From Leptodactylus fallax (lineage: Eukaryota; Chordata; Amphibia; Anura; Leptodactylidae), in NCBI GenBank assembly GCA_947044405.1, contig CAMRHE010001074.1, forward strand, positions 1-64,000: a stretch of DNA of 64,000 bases, given 5' to 3'. Shown here piece after piece: positions 1 to 11,070 of the stretch. Positions within the stretch are counted from its first letter, which is position 1, and each line of letters begins with the position of its first letter. The notes under the pieces were generated by a model, which saw nothing but the letters and a program-made list of their open reading frames with translations, made no database searches and was not told where the DNA came from. The translations under genes and the position numbers were made by a program.

Positions 1-1161
1 ACAGAACCCCAACAATTAGGTATTTATCCTCTATCCATGGACAGAGGAGAAATACTTTTCGTGGCATACATACTGCGCCCATATCTAACGATACCCCATA
101 CTTTTTGTCTGATGCCACCTTGGCCCTGCCGTTTTGGTTGGCATTACCATATTCCTGCCTGCTTTTCCCATATAAGATTTTCCCCATCTTCGGCATGCAA
201 AGCCTTGTGATCACTATCCCTTTCAGATCATTTAGAAAAACCAACATCTTGCATTCGATTCCCATTACTTCATTACCGATCTAATGTTGGGCTGCAGCGT
301 GATAAAATCATAATTAGCGCAGGAACCCAAGGTCTACAATCCTTTAGAAACACTTCATTATTTGGCCGAGCTCGCAGCCATCTGTTAAATGTGAAAGAAT
401 TTTGTATCAGCAAATAACTACTTCTGAATGGTTTATTGATGGCTTTTACCAGTGCTCATAAATTTTAGAATAAGCTTTTTCGCTGTTTAGCCATTTATTC
501 CAGTATTCAATCTTGTAATTAGGAAGCCCTATACGTATATTTTAATAATCCGTCATTTTAGGCACAATTTAGCTTTGAAGTGCTGCCCGTAGTCTAGTAT
601 ATCAGCAGACCTACATAATTAATTTGTTGTGGGATTAAGAAGGGAGGTAGAGACTTTACTGTATATCACGTCTGCCTACAAGTATAAAAACACATCCGGC
701 TTATGGTCTTAAAGGGGAAGCACACTCAAAATAGGAACATTTCTACTATATAGTAAATGATGACGTCATAGTTCCAACACCCACTAAAAACCAAAGCTAG
801 TCATACACATTACATTTTAGGCTGTCTGCTGTTGGTTGGTCATACATGAACCTACGACAGTCTGTTCCATACAGCCAACCATCAACTAAAGTTGGTCAGA
901 ACCAAAATCTGTTTTACTGCTGTGATCTGTTGTGTATTGGTTAGACTGACAGACCTGTGGGAGATTTTTGTATTGTTTGCATGTACTTTGTACCTCTAAC
1001 ACACCCACAAAGTGTCCGTCATTTGCATTGAATTACATTCATCTTTTAATTTTCCAAGTGTCGAGGATAGTCGAATGCTGGTTGAAAGGTTCGAGGTTGT
1101 TCATGTGTGTGGAACAGATGAGCGATGGCAGTCTAAAATCTAATGTGTCTGGCCCAGCTTG
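1..1161. other. AT-rich intergenic sequence
   Basis: No open frame with recognisable protein content is visible. Around 795-905 a stretch carries inverted CCAACCA/TTGGTTGG-type motifs. It resembles the degenerate elements at 43379-43653 and 52432-52731, so a decayed miniature transposon is possible. The rest looks like ordinary non-coding sequence. Confidence 0.5.
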
Positions 1162-1403
1162 AGGCTAGGTTCACACTAACGTTCGGGTTTCCATCATTCC
1201 GCATGGAGACCCAAAAGATGGAGAACCTGTCCACTTAAAAAGCAGTTGCTTGTGGAAACCTGCAGACCCCATAGACTATAATGGGGTCCGCCAGGCTTCC
1301 ACCCAGTTTTTTTTATGCTCAAAACTTTTCTCTCCGCCAATTTTAAGTGGATTCTGCAGCAGAGTCTCCTATGGAGACTCCAACACAAGTGTGAATCCAG
1401 CCT
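1162..1403. mobile_element. MITE, GTTCACAC-end family, copy 1
   Basis: A 242-bp element begins AGGCTAGGTTCACACT and ends AGTGTGAATCCAGCCT, an imperfect terminal inverted repeat. Related copies lie at 21327-21579, 23855-24101 and 27703-27935. All share inner blocks: a TTAAAAAGC.GTTA block, a TATAATGGGGTC block and a GAGACTCCAAC block near the right end. It has no coding capacity. The superfamily is not assigned because no clear target duplication is seen. Confidence 0.7.
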
Positions 1404-1747
1404 AAGACTGCTTTCATGCTCCATTTTGCAGTGTCTGTTTGCTGTATGTTCTGGGATAGCTCCAAGGCATATGCGAAAACTATCCAAATGCCCCAGTTAC
1501 CCAACGGAGGACAATGTGGAGTAGCGCAGTATACTATACTATGCTATTCCATACAGAAGCATGCTGGGTAGTAGAAACATATACTGGGTAATATATTTTT
1601 TTTAGCATGGTAGTTTATGGACTGGGGTAGCTTGCTGCATATATATGTGATTTATATTGAGTCTATTGACTTTACTGGGCGCTGTATAAATAAGTATGTC
1701 GTGAGCTCCCCTTAGTGGTGGCTGGAGGCAGACAGAATTTTATTAAT

Positions 1748-1977
1748 GGAGTTTTCCAAGATTTAAATATTGATGACCTTTCTTTAGGATAGGTCACCAA
1801 TATCTTATCAATGGAGGTTCAATAACTGGGAGTCACATGTGATGTCACAGGCCAGTGACGTCACATTCATTCATCAGGTGGCCTGCGTACAGCTCAGTCC
1901 CTTTTAAGTGAATAGTGTTGAGCTGCAATACCAAGCACAGATCATAGATCATCAGCTTCTTAGTCTTGGAAAACCCC
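1748..1977. mobile_element. MITE candidate with GTTTTCCAAGA ends
   Basis: The segment opens with GGAGTTTTCCAAGA and closes with the inverted TCTTGGAAAACCCC. An inner palindrome surrounds GATGACC...GGTCACC near 1768-1805. There is no open frame. Small inverted-end elements of this size are typical non-autonomous DNA transposons. The assignment rests only on the ends. Confidence 0.4.
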
Positions 1978-1984
1978 TCTAGAC

Positions 1985-2260
1985 TAACGTACCACGTAGC
2001 AGGCTGATGCAAAAAAGCGTTGTGGGAAAAAGCGCGGCAGTGACGCATCTCGGTTTTTCCAGCAGCGCTTTTCACCGAAAGTTTTTGCTTCTATTATACC
2101 TATAGGGAAACAGCCGGCATTTCCGTAGGTATAATTGACATGCTTTGTATTTTTCTGCAGTGTGTGGATGGGATTCGATAGACTCCTATCCTCTTTGCAA
2201 GGACTGTAAAATGTTGCGGTTTTTGCATATACGCCACAACCTAAAGGAGTATACTTACAT
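1985..2260. repeat. Dispersed repeat (family Y), copy 1
   Basis: It shares the block built around GTATAATTGACATGC and the runs of short GCGTTTT/AAAACGC-like words with 26600-26895 and 42231-42715, where the block appears in the opposite orientation. No coding sequence. Probably a non-autonomous DNA element; ends are not resolved. Confidence 0.45.
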
Positions 2261-2829
2261 TTGTAAAACTTAATAAGCAAGCAGATAATCGTGTAAAAAT
2301 AGGAAAAACCTAAATCATCTTCTAAAGGTCTTTCCTTTCCAGCGCTGTAGGTCTGGTCTCTGAGGCTTACAGTCCCGTTGACCCGGAAGTGATGCTGTCA
2401 TTCATGTGACTACTCAGCCTATCATTGGCCTCAGTGGTCAGGTCACTGCTGAGACCAGTGATTGGTCACATTATGATGGATGTGATTCACTTTTAGTGTG
2501 GCAGGGACCGCACCCATGACACTTGTAACAGAAGCACCTTTAGAAGATGAATTTTCTTAGTTGTATCTGTCTATCTGGTCCATGCCGTTTTTTTTTTTTG
2601 TTTTGTTTTTTTATTTTAAATGCTGGAATACCTGTCATAGACTGTAGGTCCACATCCAGATATATCCACTCCCTGCATACCAATTCTGGGGGGGTATCCG
2701 TGCACCTTTCTCACCCACACACACTAATTTGACCTTAGATGCAATCATAAAAGAGAACTCTGCTTCCACACTCCCTTTCAGCTCACCTGTCACTCTAGTC
2801 TACACAGGAGTGAAGTGACCTTCTACACT

Positions 2830-3310
2830 TTGTGAAAAGGTGACAGGCAGGGTCCTAGAGTCATGCTATATCTCTCCCAGGGTCCTCACCTATGCCTCGT
2901 GATGGTGTGCTCCTGTGTGGCTAGGGAAGAGGCCTCAGCCCAGGTGTGTCGGCTGGGCTCATCACTGGCCCATAAGAGGTTGCAGGATATTCACTTCAGG
3001 GCAGATCCTGGGAGTGAGAGGAGGCATCTGGATCTGTCCTGGAGAGCTGCTGTCTCCTGAGACCTGATCGGGCTAGTGACTGTTGTTTGTTTTGTGGAGC
3101 AAGGCACACATATAGTTAGGTTTATTTTGTGTTTAGTTACAGCTCAGACGAGCAGGAGTTGGTTTATTTTGTGCCTGAAGTAAGGCTGTATTTTATTTGT
3201 ACGTTTTTTTGTCTATAATAAAACAGGGACAAAACCCTGTTTTGATCTGACTTTGTATCCCTGTCTCTGACTGCTTGGGTCTGCTTCACCACTACTACCG
3301 AGCTATTTTT
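2830..3310 (+). other. Possible solo LTR remnant
   Basis: This is a GC-richer block followed by T-rich sequence with an AATAAA signal at about 3219, then a terminal segment rich in CTCTGACTG-like words. The arrangement (GC-rich 5' part, late polyadenylation signal) resembles a Ty3/gypsy-type LTR. No partner LTR, primer site or target duplication is visible, so this is only a compositional suspicion. Confidence 0.25.
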
Positions 3311-3479
3311 CCTCCAAATCATACATCCACACAAAGCTGCTATCACTTTCCGGTAAGATGAAACACCAGTATACCCACACCACACACAAATGGCTAGCGA
3401 TATTTACTCTTCAGAATTGGGGAATCATTACAGCCAAAGGACAATCTTATTCAATTTTAGATTTAATATACATAAACTA

Positions 3480-3600
3480 GATGGGACATTGGAGGCCCCA
3501 CACAGTATAATGCCACATTACTGTGCCTCCTCACAGTATGCTCCTTATTACCCTCCAGTATAATTCTCCATTAGCGCCCCCACACATAATGAACATTAAC
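3480..3600. repeat. Short degenerate tandem repeat (CCCACA..AGTATAATG type)
   Basis: A few degenerate units contain CACAGTATAATG and CCTCC/CCCCC words. They match the longer array at 20440-21235, so this is a small dispersed copy of the same minisatellite-like repeat. Confidence 0.4.
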
Positions 3601-3654
3601 AGTGTCCAGGAGAAACCTTCATCCCCCGCCCGCTGTCCCCATCCCTGATCCCTT

Positions 3655-3760
3655 ACACTAAGTGGCAGCAGGGATCGGCAATCGTCCCTGCTGCCTTCAA
3701 AATTTTTTTCAGTCAGCAGGGACGATTGCCGACCCCTGCTGCCTCTAGCGCAAGGGATCG
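3655..3760. repeat. Long imperfect hairpin
   Basis: A left arm at about 3662-3697 and a right arm at about 3716-3750 are inverted copies built on GGCAGCAGGGATCGGCAATC versus GATTGCCGACCCCTGCTGCC. They are separated by a T-rich loop. Weaker pairing continues outward (CCTGATCCCTT versus AAGGGATCGGGG). It could be the core of a fold-back element. Confidence 0.6.
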
Positions 3761-4583
3761 GGGCTTAGGGACAACCTTCGTCTCCCACCCGCTGTCATAG
3801 TGAAAGTCCCGGAGGCAGGGGTCCGGACAGTTGGCGGCCATGGTCCAGGTTCGAACTGTGTCCACCAATTGAGTATCCCTGATATACTTCTTTAATATAG
3901 ACTAGTGAACTGCTCTACAGATGTTTTATGAAGGATTTAGTTGACAATCGTGCAGAGGTTTCAGTTTTATTGGTTTCAATATATAACAGGAAGACTAATA
4001 TACTAGACAAATAGGCACTGGCTAAACCTGTACATGAGTTTTCTCTATAGTCAATATAACTCTGAATACAATACAATTTGTGGTGTAATAGCAGCTTATT
4101 TTCCGTCATTCAATATATACATTAACATTGTGGAAATGAGGTCTGTATCCCAGTATAAAGCGTGTTTGATAAATGGACACACTGGGACTGTCTATGTGCA
4201 AGTGTTAAATGCTGTAGAGGAAACGTGCTGAAGCTCTGCACCTTCCTGTTTCAGCAGTCAGATCTGTTAACATCGTCAAATGTTTTGACTCAAGCTGTTC
4301 CTCTCAATATCGAGAGAAAAGATCACATATGTTTTACAGAATGTTGCTCTGTGGAAGTTTCACCGGGACACAGAATCACATCATGCCTGGCGCAGAAAAT
4401 CTTAGATCTATTAACTGACTAACATGTTCAGCAGACTCTATGTTCAATATCAAGCACGATGTAAAAGCACAAAGCAAAAAACATAACCTGCAAGATGCTA
4501 TTAGATGGATATTGAGTTATGGTCTCTGTGGTTTCCACATTATTTCCCATACATTGTAAACAGGGCCAGGTTATGGTCTGTGC

Positions 4584-5133
4584 CAGCCGTTTGCAAAATT
4601 TTAGGCAGATGTGGAAAAAATGTTGCAAAGTAAGAATGCTTTCAGAAATAGAAGTGTTATTGGTTTATTTTTACTACTTAAAATAAAGAGAATAAAGAAA
4701 AGAGAAATCCAAATCCCACCAATATATAGTGTGATTGTCCTTTGCCTTCCATCAATTCTTCAAAGTACACCCAGACAGTTTTTGGCAGAACTCGGCAGGG
4801 AGGTTGTTCCCGCTGCCATCTTGGAGAACTAAGCACAGATCTTCTGTGGATGTAGGCTCGCTCCAATCCTTCTGTCGCTTCATGTCATCCCAGACAGACT
4901 GGATGATGTTGAGATCAGGGCTATATCTGTGAGGGCCGTATCATCACTTCCAGGACTCCTTCTCCGAAGGGCAAAGGTCACACCAAATATTGATGGGATT
5001 TGGAGTTCTCTTTTATTCATTCACTTTGCATTTTGTTAATGGACAGAAATAAACTATTAACCCTTCTATATTTGAAAGCATTTTACTTTGCAGCATTTTC
5101 TACACACCTGCCTAAAACATTAGCACAGTACTG
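4584..5133. mobile_element. Fold-back Tc1-like derivative
   Basis: The element is built from two inverted copies of a Tc1 3' end. The left arm (4584 to about 4970, minus) has the terminal repeat, 3' UTR and about 80 transposase codons. The right arm (about 4968-5133, plus) has only the last codons (ending HTKY-stop) and the 3' UTR and terminal repeat, ending CAGTACTG. The two outer ~125 bp are inverted repeats of each other at roughly 80% identity. The N-terminal half of the transposase is absent, so it is non-autonomous and old. Confidence 0.75.
4713..4975 (-). pseudogene. Tc1-like transposase, C-terminal fragment
   Basis: Minus-strand reading from about 4919 gives PDLNII-Q-SVWDDMKRQKD, then TSTEDLCLVLQD and NNLPAEFCQKL, ending at a stop at 4752-4754. 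A shifted frame continues to a KG.SHY end near 4713. This is the C-terminal part of a DD34E transposase, which cuts and joins transposon ends at TA sites. The catalytic glutamate expected after II is glutamine (CAG). Everything upstream is missing or frameshifted. It is clearly dead, and a different lineage from the Tc1 copies at 8871 and 17595. Confidence 0.75.
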
Positions 5134-6152
5134 TTGGCATTCCCAGTTGTGGGAAGAAGGGAAATGGAGGTTGATACTATCACAATAGCACAGTGCATCC
5201 AAATAATATCACTATATGACGTCACTGTAGTATAGTACCTTTATTATAGTGTCATGTACAGTAGTGAGCACCAAGTACTGCCGTACAGTGCTTTCCTAAT
5301 AATGCCATGAAGTAAACACATAGAGATGAGCAAACCATTGGGCTTGAATGAATCTGAGCTTTTTGCAGTTCAAATTGAACAAACTGTCTAAAATGGTGGC
5401 CACAGATTAAAAGCATGAATAAAGCAGAGAGGGATCACATGACCTCAGGAATCTGGTGGGCTTCCCCATAATGCCTTGCATGCAGCCCTCATGACTGGGG
5501 ACAGCCAATCATGAGGAACTATGAAATATAGATAGTATAAAAAGCCCAGGTAGAAAGGGAAGCTGTACATTTTGTGGGGAGAGATTAGAGAGATAGGAGC
5601 ATCTCAATAATGATTCTCAGAGTCAAAACATTCAAATTCAGACCAAAAAGAGACAATACAGTCATGCCACATCACACTCTCTTTGTACGTATCTGGTGAA
5701 TTCAGCTACTTTTTTTTCCTTGCCGTACATCAAAATTCTGTGAAGTTTTATACACTACCTCTTTAATTTATGTTTCTCCCTAGAAGTGATTTAGTGATTT
5801 GGCCTGAATTTTCCTTGCCAAACATCAAAACTCCAGTGAAATGATGCACTACAATAGTACGATCTCTTTATTTTTAAATGAGTTTTGTTGCATAAAAGTG
5901 GTTCAGTAAATCTTGACCTATTTATTTCCAGGTCAAAAGCAAAAAAAACCCAGTGAAATTTCAAAAAGCGTAAAAACACATGCAGTATGTTTTTAAACAG
6001 GCTTTGTTACATCAGTTTATCCATTGCTGTATCTATTGCTTGTCACTTTCACATTACTAAAGCTGTTCTTGCTTTAGAGAGCTAGAAAGGGGTTAAACAA
6101 AGTCCTATGAAATCTCACAGTGTCATACACAACTTTTTAAGTCAGTTTGCAC

Positions 6153-7072
6153 ATTATTATTATTATTATTATTATTATTTATTTATTTATATAGCACCAT
6201 TATTTCCATGGTTCTGTACATTATTATATTAATTCCATGGTGCTTAATTTGAGGGTTTACATACGGTACACAAAATATACAAAACAAATATAATACTAAC
6301 AGTGACCAACTGGTACAGTGGGATAGAGGGCCCTGCCCGCAAGGGCTTACAATCTATGAGGGAAGAGGGATAGAGACAGAAGGTGAGGGGAGAGAAGGTA
6401 CAGGTGGTGGTGTGGTGACAGTAGTGTTATTGGAGGTTGTAGGCCTTCCTGAATAGGTGAGTCTTCAGGGCCTTCTTGAAGCTTGTGACTGTTGGAAGAC
6501 AGTCTTATGTGTCTTGGCAATGAGTTCCAGAGTATGGGGGATGTACGGGAGAAGTCTTGGAAATTGTGTGAAGAGTGGATAAGAGCAGAGCGGAGTAGGT
6601 CTTCGAAGGATCGGAGGTTACGTGTGTGCAGGTAGCAGGAGATTAGGTCGGAGATATATGGAGGGGACAGGTTGTGGATGGCTCTGTATGTCAGCATTAG
6701 TAATTTGAACTCTATTCATTGGGCGATGGGTAGCCAGTGAAGGGATTGGCAGAGGGGAGCGGCCGATGAAGAATGGGGGGAGAGGTGTGTTAAGCGAGCA
6801 GCACAGTTTAAGGTGGACTGGAGGGGGGCGAGAGTGTTTGCTGGGAGGCCATGGAGAAGGGTGTTACAGTAGTCTAGGCAGAAGATTATGAGGGCGTGGA
6901 CTAGCATCTTTGTAGCTTCAGGGGTGAGGAAGTAGCGGATTCAATGGATGTTCTTGAGTTGGAGGTGGCAGGAGGTGTTGAGGGTTGGAATATGCAGCTT
7001 GAAGGATAGGTCAGAGTCCACGGTTATCCCAAGGCAGCGGACCCGTGGGACAGGGGTGAGTCCCATGGGTTC
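6153..7072 (-). mobile_element. CR1/L2-type LINE, 3' end, minus strand
   Basis: A 5'-truncated non-LTR retrotransposon. On the minus strand the end of the RT open frame is followed by a 3' UTR with GCGGGCAGGGCCC and GTATATTTTGT blocks, then CCATGG and a (ATT)n/(ATTT)n tail at 6153-6192. Microsatellite-like tails without target duplications fit CR1/L2 elements. The same 3' end occurs at 48024-48180 (plus) and 51386-51530 (minus). The last 29-bp segment before the tail is present twice here. Confidence 0.75.
6347..7072 (-). pseudogene. LINE reverse transcriptase, C-terminal remnant
   Basis: Minus-strand translation reads GITVDSDLSFK, then HALIIFCLDYCNTLLHGLP, SLHWLPIAQ, LTYRAIHNLSPPYISDL and FSRTSPILWNSLPRHIR. 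These are typical of the thumb and post-RT region of CR1/L2 ORF2, which copies RNA at a nicked target. Two in-frame TGA stops interrupt it, after Q near 6713-6715 and before IRYF near 6938-6943. The endonuclease and the catalytic FADD part of the RT are absent through 5' truncation. It ends at a stop near 6347. Confidence 0.8.
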
Positions 7073-7158
7073 AGAACCAGTTCAGACCAAATTAGACTTT
7101 TGTTCCTGACTAGCTGAACCTTAACTAGAACAAATTTTGGAAGGTTTGCTCATCTCTA

Positions 7159-7440
7159 CACATAATATTTCCATACGGCGTCTGAATAGTGCCATAGATG
7201 GACATGTAATACAACCATACAGTGCCTTCTTTATAGTGCCATAGAATGAATACATAATGCTATCATTCACTCCCTTCTTTATAGTGCCATAGCATGAACA
7301 CATAATATTGTCATACACTCCCTTCTGCATAGTGCCATAGAATGAACACATACTGTTGTCATACAGTGCCTTCTTAATAGTGCCATTGAATGAACACATA
7401 ATGCTTCCATACAATGCCTTCTTTATGGTGCCATAGGGAA
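7159..7440. repeat. 57-bp tandem repeat, about five copies
   Basis: Units contain GTGCCATAGAATGAACACAT followed by a CATAC..TGCCTTCTTTATA block, spaced about 57 bp apart. Since 57 is divisible by three, the minus strand shows a meaningless 19-residue protein repeat (GTIKKALYDN-like), which I do not regard as a gene. One diverged unit lies left of the E1 insertion near 5226-5320. Confidence 0.7.
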
Positions 7441-7491
7441 TTAACGGATACAGTTGGAATATTTTCTTTAGCCCCCACCATTCCTGAACAA

Positions 7492-7640
7492 TTGGTGCTG
7501 TTAGTTTCAGCACTCTATAGGCAAATCAGTCACTCTACTGTCAGGTGGGCGATCCTGGCTTGGAGTACACAGACCGGGACCTCCCACCTGACTGTAGAGA
7601 GTATAATAAATATTTTGGGTGCTTAAACTAACAGAAATGA
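7492..7640. mobile_element. Small inverted-repeat element
   Basis: Arms at about 7495-7560 and 7575-7640 are inverted relative to each other: CTGTTAGTTTCAGCAC against GTGCTTAAACTAACAG, and CTACTGTCAGGTGGG against CCCACCTGACTGTAG. It is a near-complete palindrome of MITE size without coding sequence. Confidence 0.55.
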
Positions 7641-8329
7641 TTGCTCAGGAACAGTGGAAACTAGACAAAAAATACCAACGGAGCCAGAATAAGTGGTGGA
7701 AGCCCATTAAAGGATGCAAAGAGTTGGAGTTGGTGAAGGTGGTTGGCACATTGCTTGAACTTTATGATTGATCCAATCTCAGCATATGTCTTTCCTATAT
7801 AAGATGAAAAAACCCCTTTAAGCCCAAATTAACTTGTTCTTCAACACGCCACCCAGAAAGATCACCTAAAACTCTTAGGCCCTGTAACAGGGTCCTCTAA
7901 CTATCACATGTCATTTTTAGTATTGGCGTTTTGGCATGTCAGTCCTAGACCTTCAGGGTATGGGCGTGGCTCGGTTTTTGCTTCCCCTATACATATATAC
8001 ATCTGTGATGATTCCACTTAAATATGGCTATAACTCAAATATGTATTTTGATCTCTGGGTATCGTATCTCCCTCTTATTTCCATTTACTCATAAGGTGCG
8101 CAGCTCTAATCCTAGATGTATGTTATCAGTGGTGGCAACAATGTATCAATGGGGCTTTGTATCCATCCCAGAGTGGCTCTATTGAGTTCCTACATAGCCC
8201 TGGATGATCAAATACACTTGCATTGTTCAGCCTGGGCTGTTGATCAGACATGGTTGATAACATATAGAAGGCATTGTATCATTCCACTTAATCCTATCTC
8301 CTTACAAAGAATCTGGACTTGAGTGCGTT
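7641..8329. other. Intergenic, nothing recognised
   Basis: No repeat structure or coding sequence that I can support. Confidence 0.4.
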
Positions 8330-8780
8330 AGTCAACCAGACTTGCCATCGCCGGTGACCTCATTCTGGGTGGTGTAATCAAGGGTATAAAAGATGAGGTA
8401 AGAGGTCAGTGAGGTGAAGACTGTGCAGAGATGCTACTGTGAGAGACTACTGGGATATACTGGGATGAGCAGGCAGGCTGGAATGCTGCTGCTAGGAGCC
8501 TCCACTGGTTATCTCCACATGCTATGTGTGAGTGTTGGACTATAGACCCACATTAAGGATATGTGTGGTAAAGTAATTATTTCACTTTTATTCCCTTTTT
8601 ATTTTATTCGCTGTATATTGTAACTAGTAACTGTTAATGCTTGCATATATCTGCATATCTGTTCTGAACTGTATGTGTTAGATGTTAATACCGACCCATT
8701 TAGGGGTTAATAAATATACAAAATTTAGAAAGCTTGTCTTGTATTTATCTTGTGGACCCAGCACTCACTGGCGGTGAGTG
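8330..8780 (+). other. Possible LTR-like segment with TATA and polyA signals
   Basis: TATAAAAG at 8385-8392 is followed about 325 bp later by AATAAA (near 8710) and a GT-rich stretch, as in the U3-R-U5 layout of an LTR. No partner LTR or target duplication is found, so this may be a decayed solo LTR or chance. Confidence 0.25.
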
Positions 8781-8870
8781 TGGTTTTTTATGAAAGAAGT
8801 CTCACGTGTGGGCCAAAGCGGTGTTGGCGCACTGAGGATCTTTCACAGCATCACATAGCCACATGTAGTA

Positions 8871-10476
8871 CAGTGGGGAAAAAAAGTATTTAGTCAGCCA
8901 CCAATTGTGCAGGTTCTCCCACTTAAAAAGATGAGGCCGGCCTGTAATTGTCATCATAGGTAGACCTCAACTATGAGAGACAAAATGAGAAAACATATCT
9001 AGAAAATCACATTGTCTGATTTTTAAAGATTTTATTTGCAAATTATGGTGGAAAATAAGTATTTGGTCAATAACAAAAGTTCATCTCAATACTTTGTTAT
9101 ATATCCTTTGTTGGCAATGACAGAGGTCAAATGTTTTCTGTAAGTCTTCACAAGGTTAAGACTTACACACTGTTGCTGGTATGTTGGCCCATTCCTCCAT
9201 GCAGATCTCCTCTAGAGCAATGATGTTTTGGGGCTGTTGCTGGGCAACACGGACTTTCAACTCCTTCCAAAGATTTTCTATGGGGTTGAGATCTGGAGAC
9301 TGGCTAGGCCACTCCAGGACCTTGAAATGCTTCTTACGAAGCCACTCCTTTGTTGCCCTGGCGGTGTGCTTGGGATCATTGTCATGCTGAAAGACCCAGC
9401 CACGTTTCATCTTCAATGCCCTTGCTGATGGAAGGAGGTTTGCACTCAAAATCTCACGATACATTGCCCCATTCATTCTTTCATGTACACGGATCAGTCG
9501 TCCTGGTCCCATTGCAGAGAAACAGTCCAAAGCATGATGTTGCCACCCCCATGCATCACAGTAGGTATGGTGTTATTTGGATGCAACTCGGCATTCACTC
9601 TCCTCCAAACACGACGAGTTGTGTTTCTACCAAACAGTTCTACTTTGGTTTCATCTGACCATATAACATTCTCCCAATAATCTTCTGGAACTTCCAAATG
9701 CTCTCTAGCAAACTTCAGACGGGCCCGGATATGTACTGGCTTAAACAGGGGGACACGTCTGGCACTGCAGGATCTGAGTTCCTGGCGGTGCAGTGTGTTA
9801 CTGACGGTAGCCTTTGCTACATTAGTCCCAGCTTTCTGCAGGTCATTCACTAGGTCCCCCCGTGTGGTTCTGGGATTTTTGCTCACCTTTCTTGTGATCA
9901 TTTTGACCCCACGGGGTGAGATCTTGCGTGGAGCCCCTGATCGAGGGAGATTATCAGAGGTCTTGTATGTCTTCCATTTTCTAATTATTGCTCCCACAGT
10001 TGATTTCTTCACACCAAGCTGCTTGCCTATTGCAGATTCAGTCTTCCCAGCCTGGTGCAGGTCTACAATTTTGTTTCTGGTGTCCTTCCACAGCTCTTTG
10101 GTCTTCACCATAGTGGAGTTTGGAGTGTGACTGTTTGAGGTTGTGGACAGGTGTCTTTTATACTGATAACAATGTCAAACAGGAGCCATTACTACAGGTA
10201 ATGAGTGGAGGACAGAGGAGCCTCTTAAAGAAGAAGTTACAGGTCTGTGAGAGCCAGAAATCTTGCTTGTTTGTAGGTGACCAAATACTTATTTTCCACC
10301 TTAATTTGCAAATAAATTCTTAAAAAATCAGACAATGTGATTTTCTGGATTTGTTTTCTCATTTTGTCTCTCATAGTTGAGGTTTACCTATGATGACAAT
10401 TACAAGCCGGCATCATCTTTTTAAGTGGGAGAACTTGCACAATTGGTGGCTGACTAAATACTTTTTTTCCCCACTG
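8871..10476 (-). mobile_element. Tc1/mariner element 1, full-length but inactive
   Basis: A 1606-bp element flanked by TA dinucleotides (8869-8870 and 10477-10478). Ends start CAGTGGGGAAAAAAAGTATT, and the inverted repeats run about 208 bp with roughly ten mismatches (about 95% identity). The transposase lies on the minus strand. TA target duplication and this gene organisation define the Tc1 family. The broken transposase makes it non-autonomous, although its ends could still be mobilised in trans. Confidence 0.92.
9086..10111 (-). pseudogene. Tc1 transposase, two frameshifts
   Basis: The reading starts [20 protein letters not shown] at 10111. N-terminal paired-like helix-turn-helix (about residues 10-50), then a PRSGAPRK hook, second DNA-binding domain, and catalytic aspartates in WSDETK and QHDNDPKH with glutamate in LNPIENLW (DD34E spacing). 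The frame breaks near 9525, right after the HGGGNIMLW block, by a one-base loss. It breaks again near 9158, where a TAA precedes the conserved NLVKTY...TKY tail that ends at 9086-9088. Without the breaks the length would match the usual 340 residues. Confidence 0.9.
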
Positions 10477-10478
10477 TA

Positions 10479-11070
10479 GCTATTTTCATGACTGCTAATT
10501 ATGTTTCATAACTTCTCCTTTAAATTTGCCTTAATGAATGTTTTAATAGAAAAAAATCTACTAAAAATCTAATTTTGACACATAAGGCTGCAAGAACATG
10601 AAGTCCCTATAGATACATTTGGAGACACCTTGTGTGCTGCCATATAGTGCCTCCCTATGGAGCTGCATTATGGAGATATTCTCCTTCAGAAGCAATACTT
10701 TTGGGGAGAATACCTCCATAATATTGTAATAGGGTTAAAATACATTTATAATTGATCATTGGTGCACGGCATCACAGGGAAGAGTAGTGCAGGAATAGGT
10801 GCACCATCCATGCAGTGAGATGTGATGCTAGGTAGGTGAAACTGTACCTGATGAAACTGGTAATGTGTACACCTAGTGTGGCCCTAGAACTATAAAGATT
10901 GGGAGATCCTATGTCTGACTATGTGTGCCTCTGTAATGATGAGTAACCACAAAGAATTGTGCCTTTTTAAGAGACATTCAGTAGCCATCAAGCTAGTTGC
11001 CTCATATTACACTCTGTAACTCTATATCAAACCTGTTACTTTTTGAGTGTCTGTAACCATAGCACTTGAC
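10479..11070. other. Intergenic, nothing recognised
   Basis: AT-rich, no recognisable coding or repeat structure. Confidence 0.4.

Larger units (their letters stand above)
5321..7158. mobile_element. hAT-like element E1 carrying a nested LINE
   Basis: Starts TAGAGATGAGCAAACC and ends GGTTTGCTCATCTCTA, inverted ends shared with the elements at 44827-45552, 39444-40905, 11166-11468 and 22206-22836. The flanks share only ACACAT, not a clean 8-bp duplication. The inner part is non-coding apart from the LINE tail at 6153-7072, which was inserted later. It interrupts a 57-bp tandem repeat (copies at about 5226-5320 and 7159-7440). Confidence 0.65.

Noticed and set aside
7121..7513. 130-codon repetitive protein, minus strand
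   Set aside because: Artefact of a 57-bp tandem repeat whose length is a multiple of three.
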